From Flavivirga amylovorans (GTDB lineage: Bacteria > Bacteroidota > Bacteroidia > Flavobacteriales > Flavobacteriaceae), in contig NZ_JAUOEM010000007.1 in NCBI RefSeq assembly GCF_030540875.1, positions 114,470 through 178,469 on the forward strand: a DNA stretch of 64,000 nt, in the 5' to 3' direction. Below the pieces are notes generated by a model, which had not been told where the DNA came from, made no database searches, and saw only the letters and a program-made list of their open reading frames with translations. Made by a program: the position numbers and the translations under genes. Below are positions 41,356-50,444 of this stretch, one piece after another. Numbering within the stretch: the first letter of the stretch is position 1; each line of letters opens with the position of its first letter.

Positions 41356-42429
41356 ATGAACCTAAAATCTGCCATAAAAGGACGTGGTGCTCAGCTCAAC
41401 GTCCCTAATCGTTTCTTCGAATTGAGTCATGAAATGCGTGACGACTTTCTTGAATTCTGCCGCAAAGAAGGCGAGATAAGCGATAAAAACAAAACGCTAT
41501 ACCTGGAAGTATTTCCTAAAACGATAGTCAATAAAGTTGAGAGTCCAGATGTTGGTATGACGTATTCAATGAATTCGTATCAAGGTTGCGAACATGGCTG
41601 TATTTATTGTTATGCACGCAATAGCCATGAATATTGGGGGTATAGTGCTGGTTTAGATTTTGAGCGCCGAATTTTGGTTAAAAAAGATGCTCCAAAACTA
41701 TTAGAGGCACAATTAAAGAAAAAAAGCTGGAAAGCACACACCATTGTTATGTCTGGAAACACAGATTGTTATCAGCCTGCTGAAAAACAATTTGAAATTA
41801 CCAGACAATGTTTAGAAGTGTTTTTAAAATATAAACACCCAGTTGGTATTATTACAAAAAACGCCTTAATTCTTAGAGATTTAGATCTTTTAACAGCACT
41901 AGCAAAAGATAATTTGGTAGGCGTGAATATATCAATCACCTCATTGTCAGAAGACACAAGACGTATTTTAGAACCGCGAACTGCAACCATAAAAAAACGT
42001 TTAGAAACGGTTAAAATTTTAAGTGAAAACGGAATTCCTGTAAATGTGATGTTAGCGCCTATTATTCCGTCTATAAATAGTCATGAAATACTACCTCTGG
42101 CAAAAGCAGCATCAGAACACGGCGCGCTGTCAATTGCTCATACTATTGTAAGATTAAATGGTGCTATTGGCGAAATTTTTAAGGATTGGATTTATAAAAC
42201 GATGCCAGACCGTGCCGATAAGGTATTGCATCAAATAGAAAGCTGTCATGGGGGCAGCTTAAACGATTCTCGATATAAAACAAGAATGCGAGGGGAAGGA
42301 AAAATTGCAGAACAAATTAATAACCTTGTTCGACTGGCCAGACGAAAGTATTTTAGTAACAAAATGATGCCTAAACTTAATCTTGATTTGCATGAAGCAT
42401 TTAAAGATGGGCAATTGAAACTGTTTTAA
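41356..42429 (+). CDS. PA0069-family radical SAM protein (SplB-like)
   Basis: A 357-aa radical SAM enzyme. The [4Fe-4S] motif is C-x3-C-x2-C at Cys78, Cys82 and Cys85 (YQGCEHGCIYCYARNSHEYWG). SGNTDCYQPAEKQFEITR follows, typical of the PA0069/SplB-like group. Homologues are widespread but the reaction is not established; spore photoproduct lyase activity should not be assumed. It is transcribed alone, convergent with a small membrane protein gene. Confidence 0.9.
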   Translation: MNLKSAIKGRGAQLNVPNRFFELSHEMRDDFLEFCRKEGEISDKNKTLYLEVFPKTIVNKVESPDVGMTYSMNSYQGCEHGCIYCYARNSHEYWGYSAGLDFERRILVKKDAPKLLEAQLKKKSWKAHTIVMSGNTDCYQPAEKQFEITRQCLEVFLKYKHPVGIITKNALILRDLDLLTALAKDNLVGVNISITSLSEDTRRILEPRTATIKKRLETVKILSENGIPVNVMLAPIIPSINSHEILPLAKAASEHGALSIAHTIVRLNGAIGEIFKDWIYKTMPDRADKVLHQIESCHGGSLNDSRYKTRMRGEGKIAEQINNLVRLARRKYFSNKMMPKLNLDLHEAFKDGQLKLF

Positions 42430-42430
42430 A

Positions 42431-42685
42431 CTAATCGTCAATATGGTTTATTTCTTTATGAATCATAAATTTTATTAGAATGTTAGTGATAATCCAATAA
42501 AAAAAGACATAAATTAAAATAGCAGATAGCCAAAATTTGAATGGGGTTCCATTCATTTTTACGGTTATTATTGATATAATCGTTGTATGTAGGGTACTCC
42601 AAATAATATTTAAATAATATTTTTTAATACGGAAATGATGTTTTTTATTTAAGCTATTCACCACAGGTAGAAAAAGGGACTTCAT
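42431..42685 (-). CDS. Small two-helix membrane protein
   Basis: An 84-aa protein that I do not recognise. Two hydrophobic segments (about residues 24-44 and 50-72: FKFWLSAILIYVFFYWIITN) suggest an inner-membrane hairpin. Both ends are charged, with His and Lys near the N-terminus and IHKEINHIDD at the C-terminus. It ends 1 bp from the radical SAM gene stop on the opposite strand. It is plausibly real, but short and low in information. Confidence 0.5.
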   Translation of the reverse strand: MKSLFLPVVNSLNKKHHFRIKKYYLNIIWSTLHTTIISIITVKMNGTPFKFWLSAILIYVFFYWIITNILIKFMIHKEINHIDD

Positions 42686-42713
42686 ATATTTTGCGATTTA
42701 TTAAAAATAAATA

Positions 42714-42745
42714 AAAGAAGTGGGCTCCAAAATACCCACTTCTTT
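42714..42745 (-). terminator. Terminator of the secreted protein gene
   Basis: Stem AAAGAAGTGGG / CCCACTTCTTT with a 10-nt loop and U-rich tail on the minus strand. Confidence 0.8.
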
Positions 42746-42791
42746 ACCAATTTAAACTAAACAAACTAAATAAGAAATTAACGTTTGTGAC

Positions 42792-43400
42792 TTAATTGTT
42801 AATGAATTCTGTATACTCTTTGTCGTTAGCATTGAGTATTATTTTATAATTTCCTCCTTTTCTAAGCTTATATATTTTTTTTGCAACTTGAGCACCCTCA
42901 ATTTTTTCTGTATGCATTAATTGAAAAGCACCGTCGTAACTTCTTGCGTAAACTCTTATTTTTAATGGTTCAAGGTTTGGGGCAAGCTTAGATATATAAA
43001 CTAAGTCGTTTTTTTTCCTTATATAAGGCTTAAAAATGATAGCCTCTTTAGTTTTGTCGAAAACAACTTTATTGTTTTCTACAGCAAAAGGAATGGTTTC
43101 AATTTGAAGATCTTTATCTAACTCGAAAAAATAGTTTCCATCAGGTAATTCAGTCAAGTCAAACCCTTTTGTGTAAGAACCTGTTGATTGAATTAGCTCT
43201 TTATATATGATGATACCATTATAGTCTCTTATAGATAAAAGATTTCCTTTCTTCACATTATCAATTGTTAATGCAGTCCCTTTAAGATCTCCTTTAACAT
43301 TAAAAGAAGAAATTTCAGTAGCGTTACCTATCATTACAGCGAACAACATCATTGTTACTAATAATAGGTTTTTTTCGATTGTTTTAATTACGTTTTTCAT
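42792..43400 (-). CDS. Secreted protein with beta-sandwich repeats, unknown function
   Basis: A 202-aa protein. The ATG at 43400 gives the signal peptide MKNVIKTIEKNLLLVTMMLF...GNA; an upstream start at 43475 would mask it. The mature part has two similar beta-rich stretches. The first (about 50-95: LLSIRDYNGIIIYKELIQSTG, then FDLTELPDGNYFFELD) resembles the FlgD/T9SS-CTD-like strand pattern. The second contains YARSYDGAFQLMHTEKIEG. It may be a periplasmic or surface protein. It follows no operon and has its own terminator. Confidence 0.7.
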   Translation of the reverse strand: MKNVIKTIEKNLLLVTMMLFAVMIGNATEISSFNVKGDLKGTALTIDNVKKGNLLSIRDYNGIIIYKELIQSTGSYTKGFDLTELPDGNYFFELDKDLQIETIPFAVENNKVVFDKTKEAIIFKPYIRKKNDLVYISKLAPNLEPLKIRVYARSYDGAFQLMHTEKIEGAQVAKKIYKLRKGGNYKIILNANDKEYTEFINN

Positions 43401-43603
43401 AATTTGTATTTTACATCGTTTAACACTACAAAGGTATGTAGGAATAAGAAGATGAAAAACATCAAATTTGATCATTTTATGTGTTATTTTATCTGTTAAA
43501 TGAATGTTAAATGTATGTAAAGTTAATATAGTATATAATTGTGATAATTGAATATAGGTTTTAAAGATAATATATAGTAATTTTGTTACTTAATTGCTCC
43601 GCT

Positions 43604-44476
43604 ATGATTAATAAAAAACCTACTTTAGAGAAACTTAGCCCTAGCTTTGGAAGCTCTATACTCGTTAAACAACATATGGTCAAGGTTGATAAGTATAATG
43701 CCTTTTGGCATTTCCATCCAGAACTAGAACTTGTTTATGTAAACAAAGGACAGGGAAAAACACATATAGGCACCCATTTATCTTATTTTAATAATAGTCA
43801 ACTCATATTAATAGGGTCTAATTTGCCTCACAATGGTTTTACAGACCGATTAACAGCCAATGGTACAGAAACAACCGTTCAGTTTAAATCGAATTTTTTA
43901 GGAGATGATTTTGTTAATATACCAGAGATGGCATTAATAACATCATTATTTGACAGAGCGAAAAAGGGAATTCGATTTAATGTAGAAACAAAAAAGATTA
44001 TTGGGCCAAAAATTGAGAATCTGCTGAATTATGAAGGTTTGGATAGGGTTTTAAAGTTTTTAGAAATATTGAATTATTTAGCAAAAACAGATGACTATAT
44101 TATTTTAAACGCCGATGGCTTTGCTTTTGAAGCAGAACCACAGGATAGCGGTAAAATTGGTTTGATTTATAAACATGTTAATAGGAATTTTCAAAATCAT
44201 ATTAGTTTAGACGAAATAGCAGATAAAGTAAGCATGACAGTTCCTGCATTTTGTAGATACTTCAAGCGTATTACAGGTAAAACATTTACTAAATTGGTTA
44301 ACGAATATAGAGTGGTGCATGCAACCAAACTACTAAATGAAAGTGAAATGAGTATTGCTGATGTTTGTTTTGAATGTGGTTTTAATAATTTCTCACATTT
44401 TAATAAACAGTTTAATGAAATAACAGGTAAAAGTGCCTCGCAATATAGAAAGGAAATAAAGCATATTATTCAATAA
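43604..44476 (+). CDS. AraC-family regulator with N-terminal cupin
   Basis: A 290-aa regulator. The cupin part begins with YNAFWHFHPELELVYVNKGQGKTHIG (about 28-53), a typical sugar- or ligand-sensing AraC barrel. The C-terminal HTH pair is HISLDEIADKVSMTVPAFCRYF and SIADVCFECGFNNFSHFNKQF. The ATG at 43604 is preferred to a TTG seven codons earlier. Its regulon is not evident. A 59-aa reading frame follows 6 bp downstream and may be co-transcribed. Confidence 0.9.
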   Translation: MINKKPTLEKLSPSFGSSILVKQHMVKVDKYNAFWHFHPELELVYVNKGQGKTHIGTHLSYFNNSQLILIGSNLPHNGFTDRLTANGTETTVQFKSNFLGDDFVNIPEMALITSLFDRAKKGIRFNVETKKIIGPKIENLLNYEGLDRVLKFLEILNYLAKTDDYIILNADGFAFEAEPQDSGKIGLIYKHVNRNFQNHISLDEIADKVSMTVPAFCRYFKRITGKTFTKLVNEYRVVHATKLLNESEMSIADVCFECGFNNFSHFNKQFNEITGKSASQYRKEIKHIIQ

Positions 44477-44482
44477 TAATCA

Positions 44483-44662
44483 ATGATGGAAGATAATAAA
44501 ATCAATATAACAATAGAGTATTACAACGTGAAAATTAATGAAATTTTAAATTTTATAAACTCTAATAATAATCTAACTGCAGAACAAATAATATATAACG
44601 GAGAACAACTATCTATACTAGAATATAAGATGACCGCATTAGAAGTTGCTAAGGAAAACTAG
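44483..44662 (+). CDS. Putative 59-aa protein
   Basis: An ATG-initiated open frame beginning MMEDNKINITIEYYNVKINE, acidic to neutral and apparently helical, ending ALEVAKEN. It begins 6 bp after the AraC regulator stop on the same strand, which fits co-transcription. I do not recognise the family. It is not a shadow of any other gene. Composition looks like coding sequence, but a gene this short cannot be certain. Confidence 0.5.
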   Translation: MMEDNKINITIEYYNVKINEILNFINSNNNLTAEQIIYNGEQLSILEYKMTALEVAKEN

Positions 44663-44746
44663 TCATTATTTTATTTCAAACCAAAATACCTTCTGATTTA
44701 AAATTATTTAAAGTTGTTGAATAACACAAATTTTAATTAGAAGACC

Positions 44747-45400
44747 TTACAAATTACCGTCCCATTCATCATAAAACTGTTTTAGATATAGTTCCATAAA
44801 GGTATGTCTATTTAAAGCTATTTGCCTCCCCGTTTCAGTATTCATTTTATCTTTTAAAAGAAGTAATTTTTCGTAAAAATGATTAATCGTTGGTGCTGTT
44901 GATGCCTTGTATTCTGCTTTGCTCATGTTTAGGTTGGGCTTAATATCAGGATTATAAAGGGCTCTGTTTTTATAGCCTCCATAGTTAAAACAACGGGCTA
45001 TGCCAATGGCTCCTATGGCATCCAATCTGTCAGCATCTTGCACGACATCTAATTCTAGCGAACAAAATTTTTGTACTTCATGTCCTCCCTTAAAGGAAAT
45101 GTTTTCAATGATGTTTGTAACGTGTTCAATGGCAGTGGAATCTACATTGAGTTTAAATAAAAATTCTCGAGCTATTTTTGGACCAATAGTTTCATCTCCA
45201 TTATGAAATTTGCTATCTGCAATATCGTGTAATAAGGCTCCCAGTGATACAATAAAAGTATCTACAGGCTCACTTTTAGAAATTAACAGCGCATTTTTAT
45301 AAACACGTTCTATATGGAACCAATCATGCCCTCCTTCTGCACCAGTTAATTGCGCTTTTACAAAGGTTATGGTTTTTTGTATAATTTTTTCTGACGTCAT
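44747..45400 (-). CDS. HD-domain phosphohydrolase
   Basis: A 217-aa metal-dependent hydrolase of the HD superfamily. The metal ligands are visible: His25 or His29 in GGHDWFHIERV, the HD pair His58-Asp59 in GALLHDIADSK, and a late Asp in VVQDADRLDAIG. This set and spacing match the YedJ/YpgQ-type nucleotide or pyrophosphate hydrolases. The substrate is unknown. It is a single gene between an AraC gene pair and a hairpin terminator. Confidence 0.88.
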   Translation of the reverse strand: MTSEKIIQKTITFVKAQLTGAEGGHDWFHIERVYKNALLISKSEPVDTFIVSLGALLHDIADSKFHNGDETIGPKIAREFLFKLNVDSTAIEHVTNIIENISFKGGHEVQKFCSLELDVVQDADRLDAIGAIGIARCFNYGGYKNRALYNPDIKPNLNMSKAEYKASTAPTINHFYEKLLLLKDKMNTETGRQIALNRHTFMELYLKQFYDEWDGNL

Positions 45401-45417
45401 AATAAGTTAAAAATAAA

Positions 45418-45443
45418 AATTCCTTTCGATAATGAAAGGAATT
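45418..45443 (-). terminator. Terminator between AraC/GyrI gene and HD gene
   Basis: Stem AATTCCTTTC / GAAAGGAATT with a 6-nt loop and U-run on the minus strand. Confidence 0.8.
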
Positions 45444-45464
45444 ACTTTATAAATCGAAGTTGCT

Positions 45465-46385
45465 TTATTCAATGGGGATATGTAAATCGACAATACATTT
45501 GTTCTCTATGTGTTCGCGAAAGTCATTATGGTATATTTCAAAAGGAAGCTCTTCAGTTTTTTTATAACCATTTTCATTCATCCAGATAAAGAGACTAACC
45601 CAGGACTTCTCGAAATCGTTAGGTGTTATTTCAAAACGACCGACAATGCATTTTCTGCTTTTAATGATTCCAGTATCCATATCTTCTTTTAAAGAAAAAG
45701 GGGTATTTGTTAAAACGCAAATACTCATACGAACTTTGTCTGGGTCTGTTATTTTAAAACTATCATGAAAAATTCTTGCCATTTTAGTTTCAGGACTTCT
45801 CATTAAACCTTCTGCATTTGCCCATGTTACTAATCTGTTAAATACATCTTCTACACCATGTACTCCAAAATGAGTAATACTGACAAATTTTAGTTCAGGA
45901 ATTTCTTTAATGTCAATGTTTGCATTCATTTTAATCCAATTTAAGTGATTATTAATGTTGCAAATGTATTTTTCCGAGATTAAATTTTCTTGCCCATTCT
46001 TGCTTTCAACGTTACTTATCTTGCTAAATTTATTTGGGTTCTTTTTTCGAAATTCAGAAGGACTTATGCCATAAAACTTTTTAAATGTTCGAGTAAAAGA
46101 AGAATTGCTGTTAAAACCATATTGTAGTGAAAGCTCTGTAATACTTACATGTCTTTTATGCAGTAATACAGAAGCTGTTTTTTCAATACGTTTTCTAATA
46201 ATGTAAGCGCGGAGTGTTTCTCCAATAATGGCTTTAAAAATTCTATGAAAATGAAATGGCGAATAAAGGGCTAAACCAGAAAGAGATTCTAATGACAATT
46301 CAGAATCAAGATTATTTTCTATATGTTTTAAAATCAGATTTATCCGACCGATATAATCTTTTTCTATGTCATTCTTAGAAATCAA
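45465..46385 (-). CDS. AraC-family regulator with GyrI-like ligand domain
   Basis: A 306-aa regulator with the DNA-binding part first. The AraC double HTH is at about 12-115 (LSLESLSGLALYSPFHFHRIF and VSITELSLQYGFNSNSSFTRTF). The C-terminal part (about 150-306) is a GyrI/Rob-like small-molecule-binding domain. This N-HTH plus C-GyrI order is that of Rob. Such regulators usually respond to hydrophobic or toxic compounds. No efflux genes are adjacent, so the target is unclear. Confidence 0.9.
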   Translation of the reverse strand: MISKNDIEKDYIGRINLILKHIENNLDSELSLESLSGLALYSPFHFHRIFKAIIGETLRAYIIRKRIEKTASVLLHKRHVSITELSLQYGFNSNSSFTRTFKKFYGISPSEFRKKNPNKFSKISNVESKNGQENLISEKYICNINNHLNWIKMNANIDIKEIPELKFVSITHFGVHGVEDVFNRLVTWANAEGLMRSPETKMARIFHDSFKITDPDKVRMSICVLTNTPFSLKEDMDTGIIKSRKCIVGRFEITPNDFEKSWVSLFIWMNENGYKKTEELPFEIYHNDFREHIENKCIVDLHIPIE

Positions 46386-46411
46386 TATTCTTTTCCGAAA
46401 TGATTTTTTAG

Positions 46412-47404
46412 CTATTTAATAATTGCAGGCTCAACCCATTTAAATTGAAATGAATTTTCTGGTATCTTAATACGATCAGCTAAACGATACATTCTAGCAG
46501 GAAGTCTCATAAGATAATCTCTAGCTTTTTCTGCTTCGTCGGTAAGGTTTGTGATTTTGTCAATTTCCCAGCGAGCAATTAATTTTTCTAGAATGTCTAC
46601 ATAATCATTCGATGTATAAACACCAATACGTTGTGCGGTATTAGAAAACTCATCAAAAGCCGTACTGATTTTATTTCCGGATTCTCTTAAGAAAACAGCA
46701 GGCATGGTTATTTTTTGTTTCATCATATAATGAAATGCCATCATCATTTGACTAGGGTCTACTTTAAAAATACGTTCAACAAATTCAGAATACGCATGGT
46801 GATGCCTCATTTCGTCTCCTGAAATAATTTTACACATTTTAGCAAGTTGCTTATTGCCTTTTTCTTTTGCAATTTTCGCAACACGATTATGAGAAATATA
46901 AGTTGCTAACTCCTGAAAACTCGTATAAACAAAGTTTTTATAAGGATCTCTATCTGTTCCTATGTCAAAACCATCTGCAATAAGGTATTGAGTAGTTTTT
47001 TCAATTTCTCGCATATTAACACGTCCAGAAAGGTATAAGTATTTATTAAGGACATCGCCGTGTCGGTTTTCTTCACCTGTCCAATGGCGTACCCATTTAG
47101 CCCAAGAGTTTTCTCCATCCACCTGATCTACTCCTTCTACGTCCATTAACCAAGATTCATATGTTGGTAACGCTTCTTCTGTAATCATATCACCTACTAA
47201 AACAACCCAGAAGTCATAAGGTAATTCTTTAGAAAGTTCTCTTATTTCACGAACTTCTTCAAAAAAATTATCTCCTTCAGAGTTTGGTAAAAAATCGGTC
47301 GGTTGCCAAATTTTTTCAATAGGAATTAAATATTTTTCAATTAAAGATTCGACGTCTTTTTCCAAAAACTTCATCACTTCTAATCTAACATTCTTTAACG
47401 ACAT
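46412..47404 (-). CDS. Acyl-ACP desaturase
   Basis: A 330-aa soluble di-iron enzyme that introduces a double bond into an acyl chain on acyl carrier protein. The ligands fit the FA_desaturase_2 pattern: Glu76/77 (ITEEALPTY), E111-E-N-R-H115 (GEENRHGD), Glu165 (FQELATYISH) and D-E-M-R-H201 (GDEMRHHH). Electrons would come from a ferredoxin. The downstream partner on the same message appears to be none; a PlsC acyltransferase lies just upstream (47415), which links desaturation to phospholipid synthesis. Confidence 0.93.
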   Translation of the reverse strand: MSLKNVRLEVMKFLEKDVESLIEKYLIPIEKIWQPTDFLPNSEGDNFFEEVREIRELSKELPYDFWVVLVGDMITEEALPTYESWLMDVEGVDQVDGENSWAKWVRHWTGEENRHGDVLNKYLYLSGRVNMREIEKTTQYLIADGFDIGTDRDPYKNFVYTSFQELATYISHNRVAKIAKEKGNKQLAKMCKIISGDEMRHHHAYSEFVERIFKVDPSQMMMAFHYMMKQKITMPAVFLRESGNKISTAFDEFSNTAQRIGVYTSNDYVDILEKLIARWEIDKITNLTDEAEKARDYLMRLPARMYRLADRIKIPENSFQFKWVEPAIIK

Positions 47405-47414
47405 CTATAATTTT

Positions 47415-48158
47415 TTAAGGGTGTATATGTTCTTTAATAGTAGTTTCAATATTATTTATAAGCTCTTGCTTATTAGCAAAGGTACTAACTTTTATAGGCT
47501 TGTGTACTGTAAAAGTGATATGAGTTCCTAAACCCATAGGGAATTTCCCATAACGAACTGTTTTCCAGGAATTATTTATGGAGATAGGAACGACTATAGC
47601 TGATGGTGCTTTTTTAAATAGAATCTCGAGACCTTTTGTTTGAAATGGTTTTGGATGTCCGTCTTTACTTCTTGTTCCTTCAGGGAAAATAACCGCTGTA
47701 CGTTTATTCTTTTCAATGTATTCACCAAATTTCATAATAGCAGGTAAAGATTGTCTCGGATTTTTCCTGTCGATTAAAGCAGAACCTCCATGGCGCAAAT
47801 TATATGAAACGCTGGGAATACCTTTGCCTAATTCTATTTTACTAATAAATTTTGGATGATATTTTCTTAAAAAAACAGACAGGGGTGAGATATCGTACAT
47901 GCTTTGGTGGTTGCAAACAACAATAAGAGGCTGGTTTGTTTCAATATGATGTACATTGTTAAATGTAAATCGAGTCCCTAAAATATGAAGACAACGCATT
48001 AAGCAGATGTTCATTAAATCTGCACACTTTTTATGCCCTTTATAGCCAAAAACATTGAAACCTATCCATTGAATAGGATGAAATATGAGCAATGTTATTA
48101 AGAAACACAGCGCATAAATAAAGGTTAAAGGGTATGATAACAATTTTTGCATGCGCAA
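47415..48158 (-). CDS. plsC: 1-acyl-sn-glycerol-3-phosphate acyltransferase
   Basis: A 247-aa membrane-associated acyltransferase with motif I NHQSMYD (His84, Asp89) and motif III FPEGTRS (158-164). Motif II/IV-like segments include the RKNPRQSLPAIMKF stretch and VPISINNSW. An N-terminal membrane helix is at about 9-28. It is the more canonical of the two PlsC-type genes in the window (the other is at 1611-2360). It is 10 bp upstream of the acyl-ACP desaturase, so the pair may adjust membrane lipids together. Confidence 0.93.
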   Translation of the reverse strand: MRMQKLLSYPLTFIYALCFLITLLIFHPIQWIGFNVFGYKGHKKCADLMNICLMRCLHILGTRFTFNNVHHIETNQPLIVVCNHQSMYDISPLSVFLRKYHPKFISKIELGKGIPSVSYNLRHGGSALIDRKNPRQSLPAIMKFGEYIEKNKRTAVIFPEGTRSKDGHPKPFQTKGLEILFKKAPSAIVVPISINNSWKTVRYGKFPMGLGTHITFTVHKPIKVSTFANKQELINNIETTIKEHIHP

Positions 48159-48177
48159 AAATAAGTAAAACTAAGCC

Positions 48178-48579
48178 TTAATACACAAGGACGCAGGTGT
48201 TATTTTCGCAGGTTACACCAGTTGGCCGTATGGTAAGTGCGCAATCTGAAGGTATATTCCATTTTACATTGAAATCGGATTCTTTTTGGTTATAATCTTT
48301 AATAGCCGCTTGTAGTTCTTCTACATTAATTGAGGTCGTATATATTAAATAAGACCACGGTCCTCCACAAGGTTTTTTCCCTAAGGCAATGAATTTACAT
48401 TCGAAATCCTCACTACAGACCGAAGCATTGGCCAGAGTTTCAATATCTGCCTTTAGTAAACTAAGTTGAGCTAATTCACTTTCGTAAGTTGATACGTTAT
48501 CATCGTTAGAAGAACAGCCAGCTATAACTAACAAAATAAGGTAGGTAAAAACGAATGCAGTTTTTAAATACAGTTTCAT
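48178..48579 (-). CDS. Hypothetical lipoprotein with six or more cysteines
   Basis: The ATG at 48579 gives a lipoprotein signal MKLYLKTAFVFTYLILLVIAGC with lipidated Cys22; a start at 48633 would add an unlikely polar extension. The 133-aa protein has further cysteines at SVCSEDFEC, KKPCGG, DCAL and TCENNTC. The even number and spacing suggest disulphides. GKKPCGGPWSYLIYTT resembles a small group of flavobacterial lipoproteins, but I cannot assign a function. Confidence 0.75.
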   Translation of the reverse strand: MKLYLKTAFVFTYLILLVIAGCSSNDDNVSTYESELAQLSLLKADIETLANASVCSEDFECKFIALGKKPCGGPWSYLIYTTSINVEELQAAIKDYNQKESDFNVKWNIPSDCALTIRPTGVTCENNTCVLVY

Positions 48580-48637
48580 AGGTCTTTTTTTATAAGATGG
48601 CAATTTGATAAATAGGTTGCGCGTATTATGCACAAAA

Positions 48638-48658
48638 AAACCACGATAATCGTGGTTT
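48638..48658 (-). terminator. Bacilliredoxin terminator
   Basis: Perfect 10-bp stem AAACCACGAT / ATCGTGGTTT with one-base loop centre and U-run on the minus strand. Confidence 0.8.
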
Positions 48659-48683
48659 AAATGTTCTTTCTTAAGAATCTATT

Positions 48684-49094
48684 TTAACAATGCTCGTTAT
48701 AAGCATCTACTAAATTTTCTGCAATAAGTTCTGCTGGGCGACCTTCAATGTGGTGACGCTCTAGCATGTGTACTAACTCACCGTCTTTAAATAAAGCCAT
48801 GCATGGAGAACTTGGAGGAAATGGGATCATATAACCACGAGCCTTATCTACAGCTTCTTTATCAACACCTGCAAAAACGGTTACAATGTTAGTAGGACGT
48901 TTTGCGTTTTGTAAACTTATTTTTGCTCCTGGGCGTGCATTGGCTGCTGCACAACCACAAACTGAATTTACAACGACCAATGTTGTCCCTTCTTTTGCTA
49001 AAGCAGCATCAACAGCTTCAGAAGTATGTAATTCTTCAAAACCGGCACCTGTTAAATCTTCGCGCATTGGTTTTACTAATTCTGCTGGATACAT
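48684..49094 (-). CDS. BrxA/BrxB-family bacilliredoxin
   Basis: A 136-aa thioredoxin-fold protein of the YphP/YqiW family. The active site is C-G-C (Cys46-Gly-Cys48) in NSVCGCAAANARPG, which is diagnostic. In Bacillus these proteins remove bacillithiol from proteins; in flavobacteria they are common, though the thiol partner may differ. The ATG at 49094 (MYPAELVKPMREDL) is the family-typical start; an earlier one at 49145 would add a non-conserved extension. It is divergent from the TerB-DnaJ gene. Confidence 0.92.
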   Translation of the reverse strand: MYPAELVKPMREDLTGAGFEELHTSEAVDAALAKEGTTLVVVNSVCGCAAANARPGAKISLQNAKRPTNIVTVFAGVDKEAVDKARGYMIPFPPSSPCMALFKDGELVHMLERHHIEGRPAELIAENLVDAYNEHC

Positions 49095-49207
49095 ATTTTT
49101 AAATTTTAATAATTTTAGACTGCAAAGATACCAATTGTGTAACAAAATTATGAATCAATCAACTAACAAATATTATATTTGGTCATAATTAAAATCTATA
49201 TACTTAC

Positions 49208-49984
49208 ATGAGTGTTTCAAAATGGATAGGTGGTGCTTTAGGTTGGTCTTTTGGAGGTCCAATAGGCGCTATTATTGGAGTGGCAATAGGGAGTTTTGTT
49301 GATTCTTTATCTAACGGTAAAGGCAGTCCTTTTTTAGAAGAAGGGCAACAACAAAGCAGAAGGGGTAATTCTAGAAGTCAAACCAGACAGCGTTCGCAAA
49401 CGCAATCAGGTGATTTTGAAGTGAGTTTACTCATATTAGCATCTATCGTCATAAAAGCTGATGGAAAACAAGACCAAAGAGAATTGGATTTTGTACGTCA
49501 GCAATTTACAAATATGTATGGTAAAGAGCGCGCAAATCATGCATTCAAACTATTTAAAAACATTAATAATCAAAATAATATTTCAACTAGACAGGTTTGT
49601 TTGCAGATTAAACAAATGATGGATCATCCATCGCGTTTGCAACTCATGCATTTCTTATTTGGTATTGCAAAGGCAGATGGTACGGTAACAGATGATGAAG
49701 AGAGGCAAATTTACACGATGGCAGGATACTTGGGTATTAGCTCTCGTGATTACGAGAGTATTAAAGCTATGTTTTATAATAGTAGCGATAATGCCTATAA
49801 AATTCTGGAAATAGATAAAAGTGCTAAGGTTGATGACATTAAAAAAGCTTATCGAAAAATGGCTAAAAAATATCATCCAGATAAAGTCATTCACTTAGGT
49901 AAAGAGCATCAAGTGGGTGCGGAAGAGAAGTTTAGACAAGTGCAAATGGCTTATGAGCAATTGCAGAAAGAACGCGGGTTTTAA
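49208..49984 (+). CDS. TerB-domain J-protein (DjlA-like)
   Basis: A 258-aa protein in three parts. First is a hydrophobic glycine-rich N-terminus ([19 protein letters not shown]) that can insert in the membrane. A polar linker with Gln/Arg/Ser repeats (about 40-70) and a TerB-like helical domain (about 75-185: [31 protein letters not shown]) follow. Last is a C-terminal J domain with the HPD tripeptide in KKYHPDKV. This is the DjlA layout, a membrane-anchored co-chaperone of DnaK. The exact client is unknown. Confidence 0.9.
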   Translation: MSVSKWIGGALGWSFGGPIGAIIGVAIGSFVDSLSNGKGSPFLEEGQQQSRRGNSRSQTRQRSQTQSGDFEVSLLILASIVIKADGKQDQRELDFVRQQFTNMYGKERANHAFKLFKNINNQNNISTRQVCLQIKQMMDHPSRLQLMHFLFGIAKADGTVTDDEERQIYTMAGYLGISSRDYESIKAMFYNSSDNAYKILEIDKSAKVDDIKKAYRKMAKKYHPDKVIHLGKEHQVGAEEKFRQVQMAYEQLQKERGF

Positions 49985-50444
49985 AAAAAGAGTGCTCTTT
50001 GCTTAAATACGAAAAGAGGTGTTATTTCGACGATAACAGAAATCACATAACGTAAAATACCACGATTATGCGATGCCTCAATCGTGCCTCATTTCGACAT
50101 GACAAGTTTCTATAAATTTTAAAATATCGAAATAATTAAGGAGACCTTTTAGCTATTTGACCATTAAGTAATAAACCAGTTTTATGAACGATAAAAAAAT
50201 CTTAGAACTTTTTAAAGATGGTCAATGTAACTTGCTACTTCAACCTTTCCGTCTTTAAACTCTTAATTGAGTTTAAATCCAGCGTCCCTTTCCTAGGGAA
50301 GGCATTGTTTGTATCTTAATTAGTGCAAATTTTCCGATTAGAAACTCTCCTCTTTTTTAAGAAGGAGTGGATTCAGTTTCTCAAAAGAAACTGGAGGCGA
50401 GGTGGTTTTTTAGGATTATATATTTAAAGGGTTTTACAGAGTAA
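49985..50444. other. 460-bp gene-free stretch with several intergenic repeats
   Basis: No credible gene. Recognisable pieces are TTATTTCGACGATAACAGAA (from about 50022) with a following ACATAACGTA, a hairpin-prone TACCACGATTATGCGATGCC stretch, and near 50340-50412 the CT/AG-rich module ACTCTCCTCTTTTTTAAGAA ending GGAGGCGAGGTGG. These look like stacked, decayed copies of common flavobacterial intergenic repeats. A 24-codon frame at 50184-50258 is probably chance. Confidence 0.45.

Noticed and set aside
50184..50258. 24-codon frame MNDKKILELFKDGQCN...
   Set aside because: Too short, in a stretch of decayed repeats with no promoter or terminator; possibly a gene remnant but not supportable.
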